The translations under genes and the position numbers were made by a program. Shown piece after piece: positions 1 to 9,600 of a stretch of 64,000 bases of DNA. Under the pieces are notes generated by a model. That model was not told the origin of the DNA. It ran no database searches and saw nothing but the letters and a program-made list of their open reading frames with translations. Numbering within the stretch: position 1 is the first letter of the stretch; each line of letters begins with the position of its first letter. The DNA comes from Tetraselmis striata (Eukaryota > Chlorophyta > Chlorodendrophyceae > Chlorodendrales > Chlorodendraceae), in contig VCJN01001569.1 in the NCBI GenBank assembly GCA_006384855.1, positions 1-64,000 of the forward strand, given 5' to 3'.

Positions 1-77
1 CTTGGTTCGTTTCGATTTATGGAGCTGCATGGGAGCTGTCGTCCGAGGCAGACTGATACACGCCACCCCATCCCCAG

Positions 78-750
78 GTCGGGCTCCCGCAGCTGGCGAT
101 CAGCATCGCCCTGGCGACCGTGGGCGAGCTGTACCTCGCGCCTGTGGGGCTTGCGTTTGTGAGCGAGACCGCGCCGGAGGAGCTGACCGCCTTTGTGATG
201 GGCATCTGGTTCGTCGCGTCGTCCATCGGGTCAGCCCCCCCCCCCCCCCCAAAAAAAAAAAAAAAAAAAAAAACAAAAAAGACCCACCCTCTTTTCCATG
301 CAATTCCCTCTGCCACAACCCATGCGATGCTATCTTCGTCCGCTCCGGTCGAGCCTGTGGAAGCGGCAGGTGCGAGGCCCGCTGGTGGCTCTCCGGACCT
401 GCCATCCTCCTGGCAACGCTCCTTCCGCCGCTGCAGCGCTCCCACCTCACTGCCTCCTCTGCCATGCGTTGGTAAAGCGGAGAAGTTCCCGTACTGGGGC
501 CAGGCAGCCAAGTGAGGCGCCCTGCGCACTGGAGTTTTGACGTGTGCCATGACGCCCGCGCGCAGGTTTTTATGTATGCGGGGCGCTGGGGACGCTCTAC
601 TCCAGCATGCCAAGCTCGGCCTTCTTCGCGATTGCTGGCGTCCCATCGCGGGCAGCCAACCGGCGTCGCCATGCTGCTGGCGCGCCCCTTACTGCAGAGA
701 CTGCTCCTGGCGTCTGGCTGACGCTGCCGCGCAGTAGTTCAAACGGTTGA
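78..750 (+). CDS. POT-family proton-coupled peptide/nitrate transporter, C-terminal part (5' end outside window)
   Basis: The first exon (78-229) follows a CAG acceptor and encodes a transmembrane stretch with the run GELYLAPVGLAFVSETAPEE then FVMGIWFVASSIG. This matches the late helices of POT/PTR (MFS) transporters, where 'GE-L-SPVGL-FV---P--L-G--MG-WF' is conserved; the family imports di/tripeptides or nitrate with protons. The exon ends at a GTCAGC donor followed by a C run and an A run. The downstream part is less certain. GALGTLYSSMPSSAFFAIAG (about 570-640) reads like a last helix and leads to a TGA at 748-750, but I cannot fix the middle exon(s); one candidate is around 470-512. The family call is good and the 3' exon structure is weak. 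The gene starts left of the window. Confidence 0.6.
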
Positions 751-757
751 CAGCGGC

Positions 758-2279
758 ATTCCGCAGGTTGCGGCAGGAATTGGTAGCGAGTGTATCCATC
801 AGGACTTGTAGCCAATGTGATGATGCAGCATTGCGGATTTTTTAACTTTTACGGATGTTTGGCAATATATGAACTGTAATCGTAAGGTTGGTAGATTTAC
901 ATGCGCCGTCGCGCTCGTGTGCATTTTCGCCACCCCCCTATGCACACATCTCATAGATATGGGCAAAGCATTTGTCCAAGTACTTCTCTGTCCCAGTTTC
1001 CTGTACGAGGGCATATTTGTGCATCTTGAGCAATCGGTGCTCGACACGACTCGTGTACTGTAAACTTTAAGACTCACATACGCGGAGTATCGCAATCATT
1101 GAATTGCATTGAATTGCATTCATTCAATGCATCTCATAATATATAGAGGCTGGCGAGGGATATCAGCCGTGTAAGGAAAAAAGATATACTTCAGCATGAA
1201 CTCCTACTGCCAGAAGCTTTCGGCTGTGATTCGATTTACTTCTCGAGTTCGTCGCCGCTACTATCATAATCACGGACGAATGTGCGCAGTACCGTACTGG
1301 CACTGGTATGTCACACACTGGCTAGCAGCACTCGCACTCGTCTAGCTCGTCTAGGTAGTGTATAGCGCGCACCGCCAGTAAAATGCGATACCCGGATATG
1401 CTGCGCGATGCTGTAAGCCTAATAACACACGTAGCCCATAATAACTGAGGATATTGCCAGCAGCAGCAATAGTGACTATATAGCGACTATATATATAGCG
1501 CTAGCGCGGAGTGGGCGGGCGCGTACTGGCGGTAGCATGCTGTTCCATCAGGCCGCGCCGCGCGCGAAGATTAACCGCTGGCGCGGGCGGCATGCTGCTG
1601 GACGGTTTGCCGTTGCCCAGGTCGCCATGCCTGGCGGGGCTGGGCTGAAGTAACAATGGAACAACAGTTGCGTGTGAACGACCCCATACATACACGAGAG
1701 AGTAACAGCTCCCGCGGCTGCTGGAGCCACAGCTTCAGTGTACCTCAGTGGGAGCCCGCAGCTCTTCCGTACCCAGGCGCGGGGCGGCGGGCAGTACACG
1801 CTCGGCGCCACCACCACGAGCGGGCACTGCCGACTCCGCTGGAGCCGGACCGGCTTTCGGCGTTTGGCCGGGGTTCTCGTTTGAAGGGGGGCGTGTGGCC
1901 CCGACTGTAGCTGGGGATCTGCGTGTGAACGAGGGCAGAAGGGGACGAGTGTGACGCACCGTGGCACGTGGGCGGCGAAGCGGTCAGGATGTCGGTGAAG
2001 GTGCGTCCGTGAGACTGTGCGCCAATATCGCGGATACACGCACGGCATTGAGGCGCGGCTTTGAAGCGCAGAGGGGGGGGAAGGCCGGGGGGCACCCGAA
2101 GGTGGACCCTCTCCAAAGATTGGTGAAGCATGGGGGTGAAGTGGAAAAGGGGTAGGAGAGATACAGTCAGGATACACACATAGGAGGTTCCTTTCCAAGA
2201 GTGTTTTTGGCGGGGGGTGGGGGAGGGGGCTGGTGCCGGGCAGTCACTGACGCCTGCACCTGGTCTTAATATCGTGCAG
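758..2279. other. Spacer with no supported gene
   Basis: No recognisable protein or RNA gene is seen. It holds short AT-rich direct repeats near 1100-1130 and a TATA-rich stretch near 1470-1500. A GC-rich part (1500-2270) has open frames on both strands but no family motif. The missing first exon of the EF-hand gene probably lies here, because that gene's first visible exon begins at a splice acceptor. Confidence 0.5.
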
Positions 2280-3268
2280 GTTGCGGGCGTGGAGCTGAGC
2301 GATGCGGAGGTGGCGGAGTTCCGGGAGGTGTTTGACCTGGTGGACAAGGACCGCGGCGGCACCATCCAGGCGGACGAGGTCCTGGAGCTGATGCAGATGC
2401 TGGGGATGAAGCCGTCCAAGGCGGACGTGGAGCGCATGATCTCGGAGATCGATGAGGACGGGAACGGGGAGGTCGATTTCTCCGAATTTCTGCAGGTGAT
2501 GGCGGGGCCGCAGAAACCTGCCGTACGACAAGCGGGAGCTGATGGTGGCCTTCAAGGCGCTGGCTAACCCGCAAAACCCCGCGGGCCACCATCCACCCCA
2601 AGCAGCTGGAGGAGGCGCTGGTGAGGAGGCTCGACACCTCCACCCCCTCTTTCCCCCTCCCTCCTCTTCTCCCTTTCTGCCTCCCGCTCCTCTCACTGCT
2701 GCAGAGACGGGCTAGGTTGTGTACGCGGGGGTGTGCACCGGCGCGAGAAATAGAGAGAGAGAGAGAGAGAGAGAGGTCTTAGGTTGAGCCTCCACATGTG
2801 TGGACACTCTATGCATATATAGACAATTTGTACACGGGTGCCGACACGGTACTAACAACGCTGCGAATAATCACCCGCCCTGCCTGGCGGAGGTCAAATG
2901 TAGACGAAACCATAGTTGAGCTCTAGTGTATGCTCTTTTAGGTTGCATGCAAGCCCAAATATTCGAGGCGTATAGTGAAGGTTCTCATAGGTGGGCCGGC
3001 ACCCGTGCACAGACATGTACCTATGTCAAAGAGGTCAATGCCTGCGCCTCATGAGATCGCACCCGTAGGCTTGCTTTGATTGGTGTCTGGATGGCTCTGA
3101 GAGCTGTTGCCCGCCCTCCTCCCCCCCCCCTTCTTTCCTTTTCAGACACGTTACTGCGGGGACACGATGAAGCCTGAGGAGATCAAGCGGCTCGTGCACG
3201 CGATCGAGCCGCGCGACGACGGGCTGATTAACTATGAGGAAAAGATCAACATGTTTGTGAGTAAATAG
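2280..3268 (+). CDS. Calmodulin/centrin-like EF-hand protein with two 1-nt frame disruptions; 5' exon not found
   Basis: Exon 2280-2620 starts after a TCGTGCAG acceptor. It encodes two canonical 12-residue EF-hand loops, DKDRGGTIQADE and DEDGNGEVDFSE, each between amphipathic helices. Exon 3146-3268 encodes a C-lobe half-hand ending EPRDDGLINYEEKINMF. These are Ca2+-sensor signatures of calmodulin, centrin or CML proteins; the C-lobe loops are degenerate, so it may bind only two Ca2+. Between about 2511 and 2590 the homologous reading changes frame twice. One extra A near 2515 moves into LPYDKRELMVAFKAL, and one extra C near 2586 moves into ATIHPKQLEEAL. Dropping both extra bases makes the exon 113 codons in phase with exon 2, so they look like insertions (sequence errors or a young pseudogene). 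The end is either TAG at 3266-3268 or another intron, since GTGAGTAAA is a good donor at 3257. Confidence 0.6.
2697..3016 (+). repeat. MITE-like dispersed repeat, copy 1 (in EF-hand intron)
   Basis: It has about 300 bp of similarity to copy 2 (8878-9155). The core 2835-3005 is bounded by perfect 9-bp inverted ends, CGGGTGCCG and CGGCACCCG. Shared internal landmarks are ACGGTACTAACAACGCTGCG, GGAGGTCAAATGTAGACGAA and TTGCATGCAAGCCCAA. The 5' flank holds a (GA)n run at about 2749-2776. No coding capacity is visible. Confidence 0.75.
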
Positions 3269-3396
3269 GCGCCAGAGCACTCGGGGCGCCGATTAACCCC
3301 CCCTCCCCCCTTCCCCCCGCCAATACTACCCGCTATGTACTACCAGTCAATTAATTCTGCGATTCCAATGAAACCTTGCCGGCCACTGTAGTAGTA

Positions 3397-3564
3397 CGGA
3401 TGCCGGCGCACCTAGAAGGACCCTATTATAACCCTCAAGTTGGGCTTGCATGTACCCTCTAGGAACAGTCGCTGTATTTCCGTTGTAGTGTTGTCTACAA
3501 TTGGCCTCCGGCAGGCAGAGCGGGATCTCGACCGCAGTGTTGCTATTACCGCGCCGGCCCCCGT
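3397..3564 (-). repeat. MITE-like dispersed repeat, copy 2b (inverted orientation, intergenic)
   Basis: This is a diverged copy of the same element in reverse orientation, lying just downstream of the EF-hand gene. It has TTGGGCTTGCATG near the left end, a GGCCTCCGGCAGGCAGAGCGGG stretch matching the reverse complement of the core, and GCGCCGGCCCCCGT at the right end. It is the only copy outside an intron. Confidence 0.6.
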
Positions 3565-4391
3565 AGGTGATACGTGCCGCGATTTTGCACACCGTGAATT
3601 GTTGCCATCGTGTCACACACCATCCTTCAGCAGCGCGACGCTGCTTGTGGCAAACAGCAAGCCCATTCCGCCAGTGACAGCCTTACACTGCTCAGGCGGA
3701 ACGTCTCGAGATACCGCACATTACGTTCTAAGATGCGGCTGCGTTTGCTGGTCATCCGATGCAGCATTTTCCCAGCTGGGCTGCAAATGTGTATTTACAT
3801 TCCCTCTACAAAACTCGCACCACTCATGCGCTCGACGAGGACCCGATTGACTATTTGCCCACAAGCAACCACCAACAACTATTAATCCTGCTGTCCGCAT
3901 GCGCACACCTGCTGAGTTCCGCACGCTCCACACTCCTGAAGCATCATCGGTGCAACCTTGATGGCGGGAAGGTGCTCTGCGCATGCAATGCACAGTCCTG
4001 ACCCCGCACTGGATTCTTGATCTTGTCCACACGTGTCCTTACACAGCCGATCAATGATCCTCAGTGTTTTTGACACGAGGGCCAGCGCTTCCATCTGCAT
4101 GTACTCTTCTTCGCCATCATCCGTTGTTACTTTCCTCCAGAGGTGTCCTACGTGTGTGGAATCAAGAGGTCATCTTTACTGTATCGCACGGACCCATGCT
4201 TGCAGTGCAGCAGCTGCATACATTGCTGAGATAGCCGACGTCACACTCGTGCTCGCTCGGTGGGGTCAAAGTAAACAGCTCGGCGAGTTTTTGGCTGCGA
4301 TTCTGTCAATACAGTGTTTAAGGTCCAATATATCTTGAAGTGATGCTTGTGCGACTGCATCATAAAAGTGGCATGCGATGAGAAGCTGCAC
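3565..4391. other. Spacer with no supported gene
   Basis: No protein family, RNA gene or strong repeat is recognised. Small open frames occur on both strands but lack codon bias or motifs. Confidence 0.5.
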
Positions 4392-5300
4392 TCAGTAGGA
4401 AGCCGCTGGGTCGGCTGCAGCCGTCGTAGACATTGGATGCGCGTCCTCGTCGAAGCAGCGCAGCACCTGCCAGTTGCTGCCACGCACCACCTCAGCGTAC
4501 GGCACGCTCGACGGCGCGCCATCGTCGTAGGGATGCATCGCCTCTCGGCTGCTGAGCTCAACCCACGACTCGTCGTCGCCATTCCATGCGCCCTCGCTCT
4601 CTGCTTCCTCAACAACCACGCTCAGCGGCGCTCGCCCGCCCATCCGTGCAGCTGCAGCTCCACTGGGGTAAAATTGAGCAATGGGCGAAATCGAAGCGGG
4701 GCCCGACTGTCCGATGCTGCCGTCGTCGTGCTGCTTGCGCAACTTGGGCCAGTGGTCCTCGTCAGCAAACCCCTGCAAAGGCACGAGCGACTCGTAGGCC
4801 ATATCATCGCCTTCCTCTGACAGCCAGCACTCGTCATCGTCCAGCCCCGTTGCTAGCTCAAACTCGATGATACCGTCATCACTGCCGCAGTCATCGTCAT
4901 CGGACCAAATCGACTCCGACGAGGCAGACAACGTTAAAGGCAGTCGCGGGTTCGTCGGCAACAAGGCAGCACCGCCTGGTGCCGCAATTTCTTCCGCCAG
5001 GTCAAACTCCGCAGCCTTACGCAGAGCCGCGCGGGCGGCCGTCTTGCCACGCTGCTCAAGCGCCGCGCTATTATGGGGCCCACTGCGCTGCGCGCCCATC
5101 AGCGACGCGAGCAGACGACTGGCACGGAAGCCGCCCTTGCTATTGGCGACATCATTGTGCTCGTCATGAGCCGCCGTGGTTCTGCGATCGTCGTCCGGGA
5201 ACTTTGTGAGCTTTGTCGCCCGGATACAGCTATTACAGCGGCAGAACTTCACACTGGCGTTCGTGGCGATGTTCCGCTTGGAGCCTTTGCGGAATACCAT
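4392..5300 (-). CDS. Acidic protein of unknown function, single exon, 302 aa
   Basis: The start was chosen at the ATG complementary to 5298-5300 because it has a strong Kozak context (GCGCCATGG). The reading frame stays open about 100 codons further upstream, but that part is less coding-like. The protein begins MVFRKGSKRNIATNASVKF, then has a small Cys pair (CRCNSC), a basic-to-neutral middle, and strongly acidic patches such as SDDDDCGSDDG and EFELATGLDDDECW. No transmembrane segment or known domain is recognised. GC-rich third positions and one long open frame support it being real. It is divergently oriented to the aminopeptidase gene, about 1.3 kb away. A nuclear or regulatory role would be guesswork from the acidity alone. 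Confidence 0.5.
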   Translation of the reverse strand: MVFRKGSKRNIATNASVKFCRCNSCIRATKLTKFPDDDRRTTAAHDEHNDVANSKGGFRASRLLASLMGAQRSGPHNSAALEQRGKTAARAALRKAAEFDLAEEIAAPGGAALLPTNPRLPLTLSASSESIWSDDDDCGSDDGIIEFELATGLDDDECWLSEEGDDMAYESLVPLQGFADEDHWPKLRKQHDDGSIGQSGPASISPIAQFYPSGAAAARMGGRAPLSVVVEEAESEGAWNGDDESWVELSSREAMHPYDDGAPSSVPYAEVVRGSNWQVLRCFDEDAHPMSTTAAADPAASY

Positions 5301-6606
5301 GGCGCGTCGCGGTTGCTGAGTGGGGCGAAGAGGGTGGTATGGGTTGGCTGCGCCGCGGCGGCGAGGCAGAATAAGGCGGTAACTTGGCGGGGTGTGAAGC
5401 TGCGCTATTGCGGACAGCACTGACTGATGCTGAAAGAGGGCGACTCTCGATAATCTATACTCTCGCAGTGAAAAGGCCAGCGATGCAACGGGAGAAATTG
5501 CTGGCGCGGCGGTGTGAACTGTGGATTGTAATGAGGGGTGAAGTCTGATAGCAGCAGCCTTTGTAGTAAGGATTAAACACCTTTCAACGCCAGCACTCAT
5601 AACCGGCAATAAGGTGTGTTATCGTCAGCCCGTAGTAGCGTTGTAGTGCAACCACCTCGGCCTTTGTTATTGGCATTTGTCACATTAGTCTGCGCTGTGC
5701 TCAGGCTGGGCTGCTAGGGCTTCCCCACGGCAGCAAGCAGCAGGTTCAGGCCCAGGCAAGCAGTCAACTACTGGCACCAGTACGTGCAGACGCGCGCCGC
5801 GGCGGCCTCAGCACATCCGCGCACGCAGCACGCGCGGGATCGAGATGTTAGAGAGGGCGCAAGTTTATAACGCGTGAATAACACGATGGATATACGCAAA
5901 TACATGATTTGGTGCATCCGAGGTGCTGGCCCGGGGCTCCAGTAGGAAGCATGATGGATGACGATACAATAACAGTGATACTGTGCCCGAGCGCTGCTGT
6001 GCTGTGCTGCTGATAATGTCGGGTGCGCTGCTGCTTGTTAATTTACTGCTGTACTGTCAGCTAAATTCCTTGTTACTACCGTCATAATACCGTGATCTTG
6101 CACTGTTCTCCGCGATCGTGGCATCATCGTCCTCGTATGAATACTGGGTAGATCCTGGTAGTCGTGTCCGGCATATCGGGTGGTAGTACTCATCGCGGCG
6201 GATACGCGGGTCGCTGGTGTAGGACGATGATGATGGCTACCGCTATTCAGTACGTACATCAGCAGTTTCATCAGGACTGAAAGACGTTTGTTAGGCGTCT
6301 ATGAGGGTGCCACGGCATTCATGTTGACAGCATGTCCAGCATCGCCGAGGCGCGCGCAAAATCGGCGATCGCGCTGGCAGACACCCATCGGTCCTCGACT
6401 ACTGATCGTACACCCGCCGTGGGGGAAGGGGCAGGCCGTCGTGGCCGGTCAGCCACCATCACCACCGTCGCCAGCGTCCCCCTGCCCCCCAAACCTCCAC
6501 TCCCTCCCCCTCCATAATCACCTTCTGACGAATAGAATTCCACAGCGCCGATACTACACTCAGGACAGCGCTTTGCCTCTACTTTGCCCGCAGTCCTGCA
6601 GTCGAC
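5301..6606. other. Divergent intergenic region (likely promoters), no gene seen
   Basis: This separates the divergent acidic-protein gene (-) and the aminopeptidase gene (+). No coding region or RNA gene is recognised. It presumably holds both promoters, but no TATA box or other element stands out. Confidence 0.45.
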
Positions 6607-9600
6607 ATGGCGGCCAGCACCACTTTCGCGCTCGCCGGCAGCCACTCGGCCCCGCCGTGCCGCCCCGTCGCCCTGTTGGACCGCGCTGCCCTGCCCCTGC
6701 CGCTGCGCCCCGCCGCTGGCCACCTCAGACGCTCCGCCGCACGCCGAGCGCCGCGCAGGAGCAGCTGCCGCCCAGCAATCGCCACTGGGTCCTGTCTCGC
6801 GGTGCGCGCCTCCGCGGCGACCACCGCCGAGGCGCCGGCACCGCCCACGGCCATCTTCCGCAAGGACTACACGCCCACGCCCTACACCATCGAGAATGTC
6901 CACCTCAAGTGAGCGTTACGCGCCAGCATGCGTGTACTTCCTGCCTGCGTGCTAGACACGGGGTCTCCAGATGTGAGTGCTGTATAGGAGAAACCGAAGG
7001 TAAGGGGGGGGGGGGGGGGGGGGGGAGGCTTATTCACTCCTTGCGCCGCTGCCGCGAGGACAGGTTTGAGCTGGGCGAAGACGGCACTACCGTGACCAGC
7101 ACCATGGAGCTGGCGCCCAATAGTGCCTCTGGGGCGGGTGGCGCGCTGGAGCTGGTGGGCGAGGAGATGGAGCTGGTGGGCGCCCGCCTGAACGGGGAAG
7201 CGCTACCGGAGGGCGCGTACAGCGCGGATGCCGGCAGCTTCGTGCTGGCCAGCCCGCCGGGCGGCGCCTTCACGCTGGAGCTCACCACGCGCATCCACCC
7301 CGAGACCAACACCAAGCTGGAGGGGCTGTACAAGTCGAGCGGCAACTTCTGCACGCAGTGCGAGGCGGAGGGCTTCCGCCGCATCACCTACTTCTACGAC
7401 CGCCCCGACGTGCTCGCGTGTTTCCGCACCACCATCGTGGGCGATGCCGCCAAGTACCCGGTGCTGCTGAGCAACGGCAACCTCGTAGAGGAGGGAAAGC
7501 TGGAGAACGGGCAGCACTTTGCGGTGAGCTAACGCCCACAGTGGCCCATCACACGCACATCCCCCACGCACCCCGCGAGGTTTCCGTTCACCGCACCTGC
7601 CGCACAGCTGGGGAACTTCATTGCGGCGGACTTAGCTCTGCATTTGGCACCCCAACCCAGCCCTTTGCACTGACAGTAGCGGTGCTGTGGCTGTGGCTGT
7701 GGCTGTGGCGGCGGTGCGGGGCAGGTGTGGGAGGACCCCTTCCCCAAGCCGTCGTACTTGTTTGCGCTCGTGGCGGGCGACCTCGCAGCGATCAGCGACA
7801 GCTTCACCACCGCATCCGGGCGTGACGTCACGCTGCGCATCTACTGCCAGGAGCACAACATCGACAAGTGCGACTACGCGATGGACGCCCTCAAGCGCTC
7901 CATGCGCTGGGACGAGGAGGTGCGGCCCATCTCATGACATTTACGCTGTGTCTTCAGTGCCTCATACCATCGTGCCTAGCTAGGGGACTACTACCACGAC
8001 GAACATATCCATGTCCATATGCATATACACATATATACACAAATACCCTTATACAGACAAATGCACATATACATATACATATACATATACATGTACATAT
8101 GCATATGCATGTGCATATACATAGACACATATATACACATACATATGCATGTACATCCTCATCAGCATGCTGCCGGTAGGTGTACGGACTGGAGTACGAC
8201 CTGGACCTCTTCAACATCGTCGCCGTTGACGACTTCAACATGGGCGCGATGGAGAACAAGTCGCTCAACATCTTCAACTCGCGCCTCGTGCTCGCGACGC
8301 CCGACACCGCCACGGACGCCGACTACAGCGGCATCGAGCGCGTTGTCGCGCACGAGTACTTCCACAATTGGACTGGCAACCGCGTGACGTGCAGGGACTG
8401 GTTCCAGCTCAGCCTGAAGGAGGGGCTCACCGTGTTCCGCGATCAGGTGGGGCGCACGCCCCTCACGGGGGGGGGGGGGGAGTGATGGGTAGGAAAGTGG
8501 GGGGGGGGGGTGGGGGGGGGGGAGTCACTATGACTTCCCATGCATGGCACTGTCCCGTAGAATTGAACACGGATCGCAGGGTCGAAAACGTTATTTATCT
8601 TTACACCGTTTGTGTTTGTACGTTATGCTATCTGGTTGAGATGGTCCTCAACTCGTGGCATGGGCCAGTAATGGTGGGATTGTGAGCCAGGGCGGGACTC
8701 TGTGCAGAGCTGCGGATACCTCCTGGCCCTCAACCGTTACGTATAGAGCCATTGGATGCCCTGCGGGTGCCAGGCATGGTCCGTGGTGTGGAGTACTTAT
8801 TCGGCCATAGTAGTCGGCATGTACAACAGTCCACAAAATTGCAGTCTGTCATATTCGGTTGCCCCCTTTCCTCTCAGTGCTGTAGAGAAAAGCGCTAGGC
8901 TGTGCGCGCGGGGGTGTGCACCAGCGCGAGGAATAGGGAGCGGTCTCAGATTGAGCTGCCACATGTCCGGCCACTCTATGCCAGACTTTGTATATAGGTG
9001 CCGGCACGGTAATAACAACACTGCGAATAATACCTGCTGTGTCTGCCAGGTGTCAAATGTAGATGAAACAATAGGGGAGCTACTTTAGCAGGTGTTCTTA
9101 TGGGTTGCATGCAAGCCCAATGATACTTTCTTATAAGCGCGCTGGCACCCGTATACAGTCTACTAAGACTGCAGCGCCCCCATTGCCGGTCGGCGGCAAC
9201 ATGGCGGCCCGAGCGCGGAAACGTTGTCGATTCTGCGCCATTTGGTGCCAAGCGCGAATAAGCCGACTTTGATGCGCCAATCTTCGCAGGAGTTTTCTGC
9301 CGACATGAACTCGCGCGGCGTGAAGCGCATCTCCGACGTGGCCGGCCTGCGAGCGGGGCAGTTCCCGCAGGACGCAGGCCCGATGGCGCACCCCGTGCGC
9401 CCGGACAGCTACATCAAGATGGATAACTTCTACACGGTGACGGTGTACAACAAGGGCGCGGAGGTGGTGCGCATGTACCACACGCTGCTGGGCGCCAGCG
9501 GATTCCGCAAGGGCATGGACCTCTACTTCGAGCGCCACGACGGCGGCGCCGTCACCTGTGACGACTTTCTGGCCGCTATGGCGGACGCGAACGACATCGA

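Noticed and set aside
8013..8179. His/Ile/Tyr-rich frame
   Set aside because: Translation of the ATATAC microsatellite.
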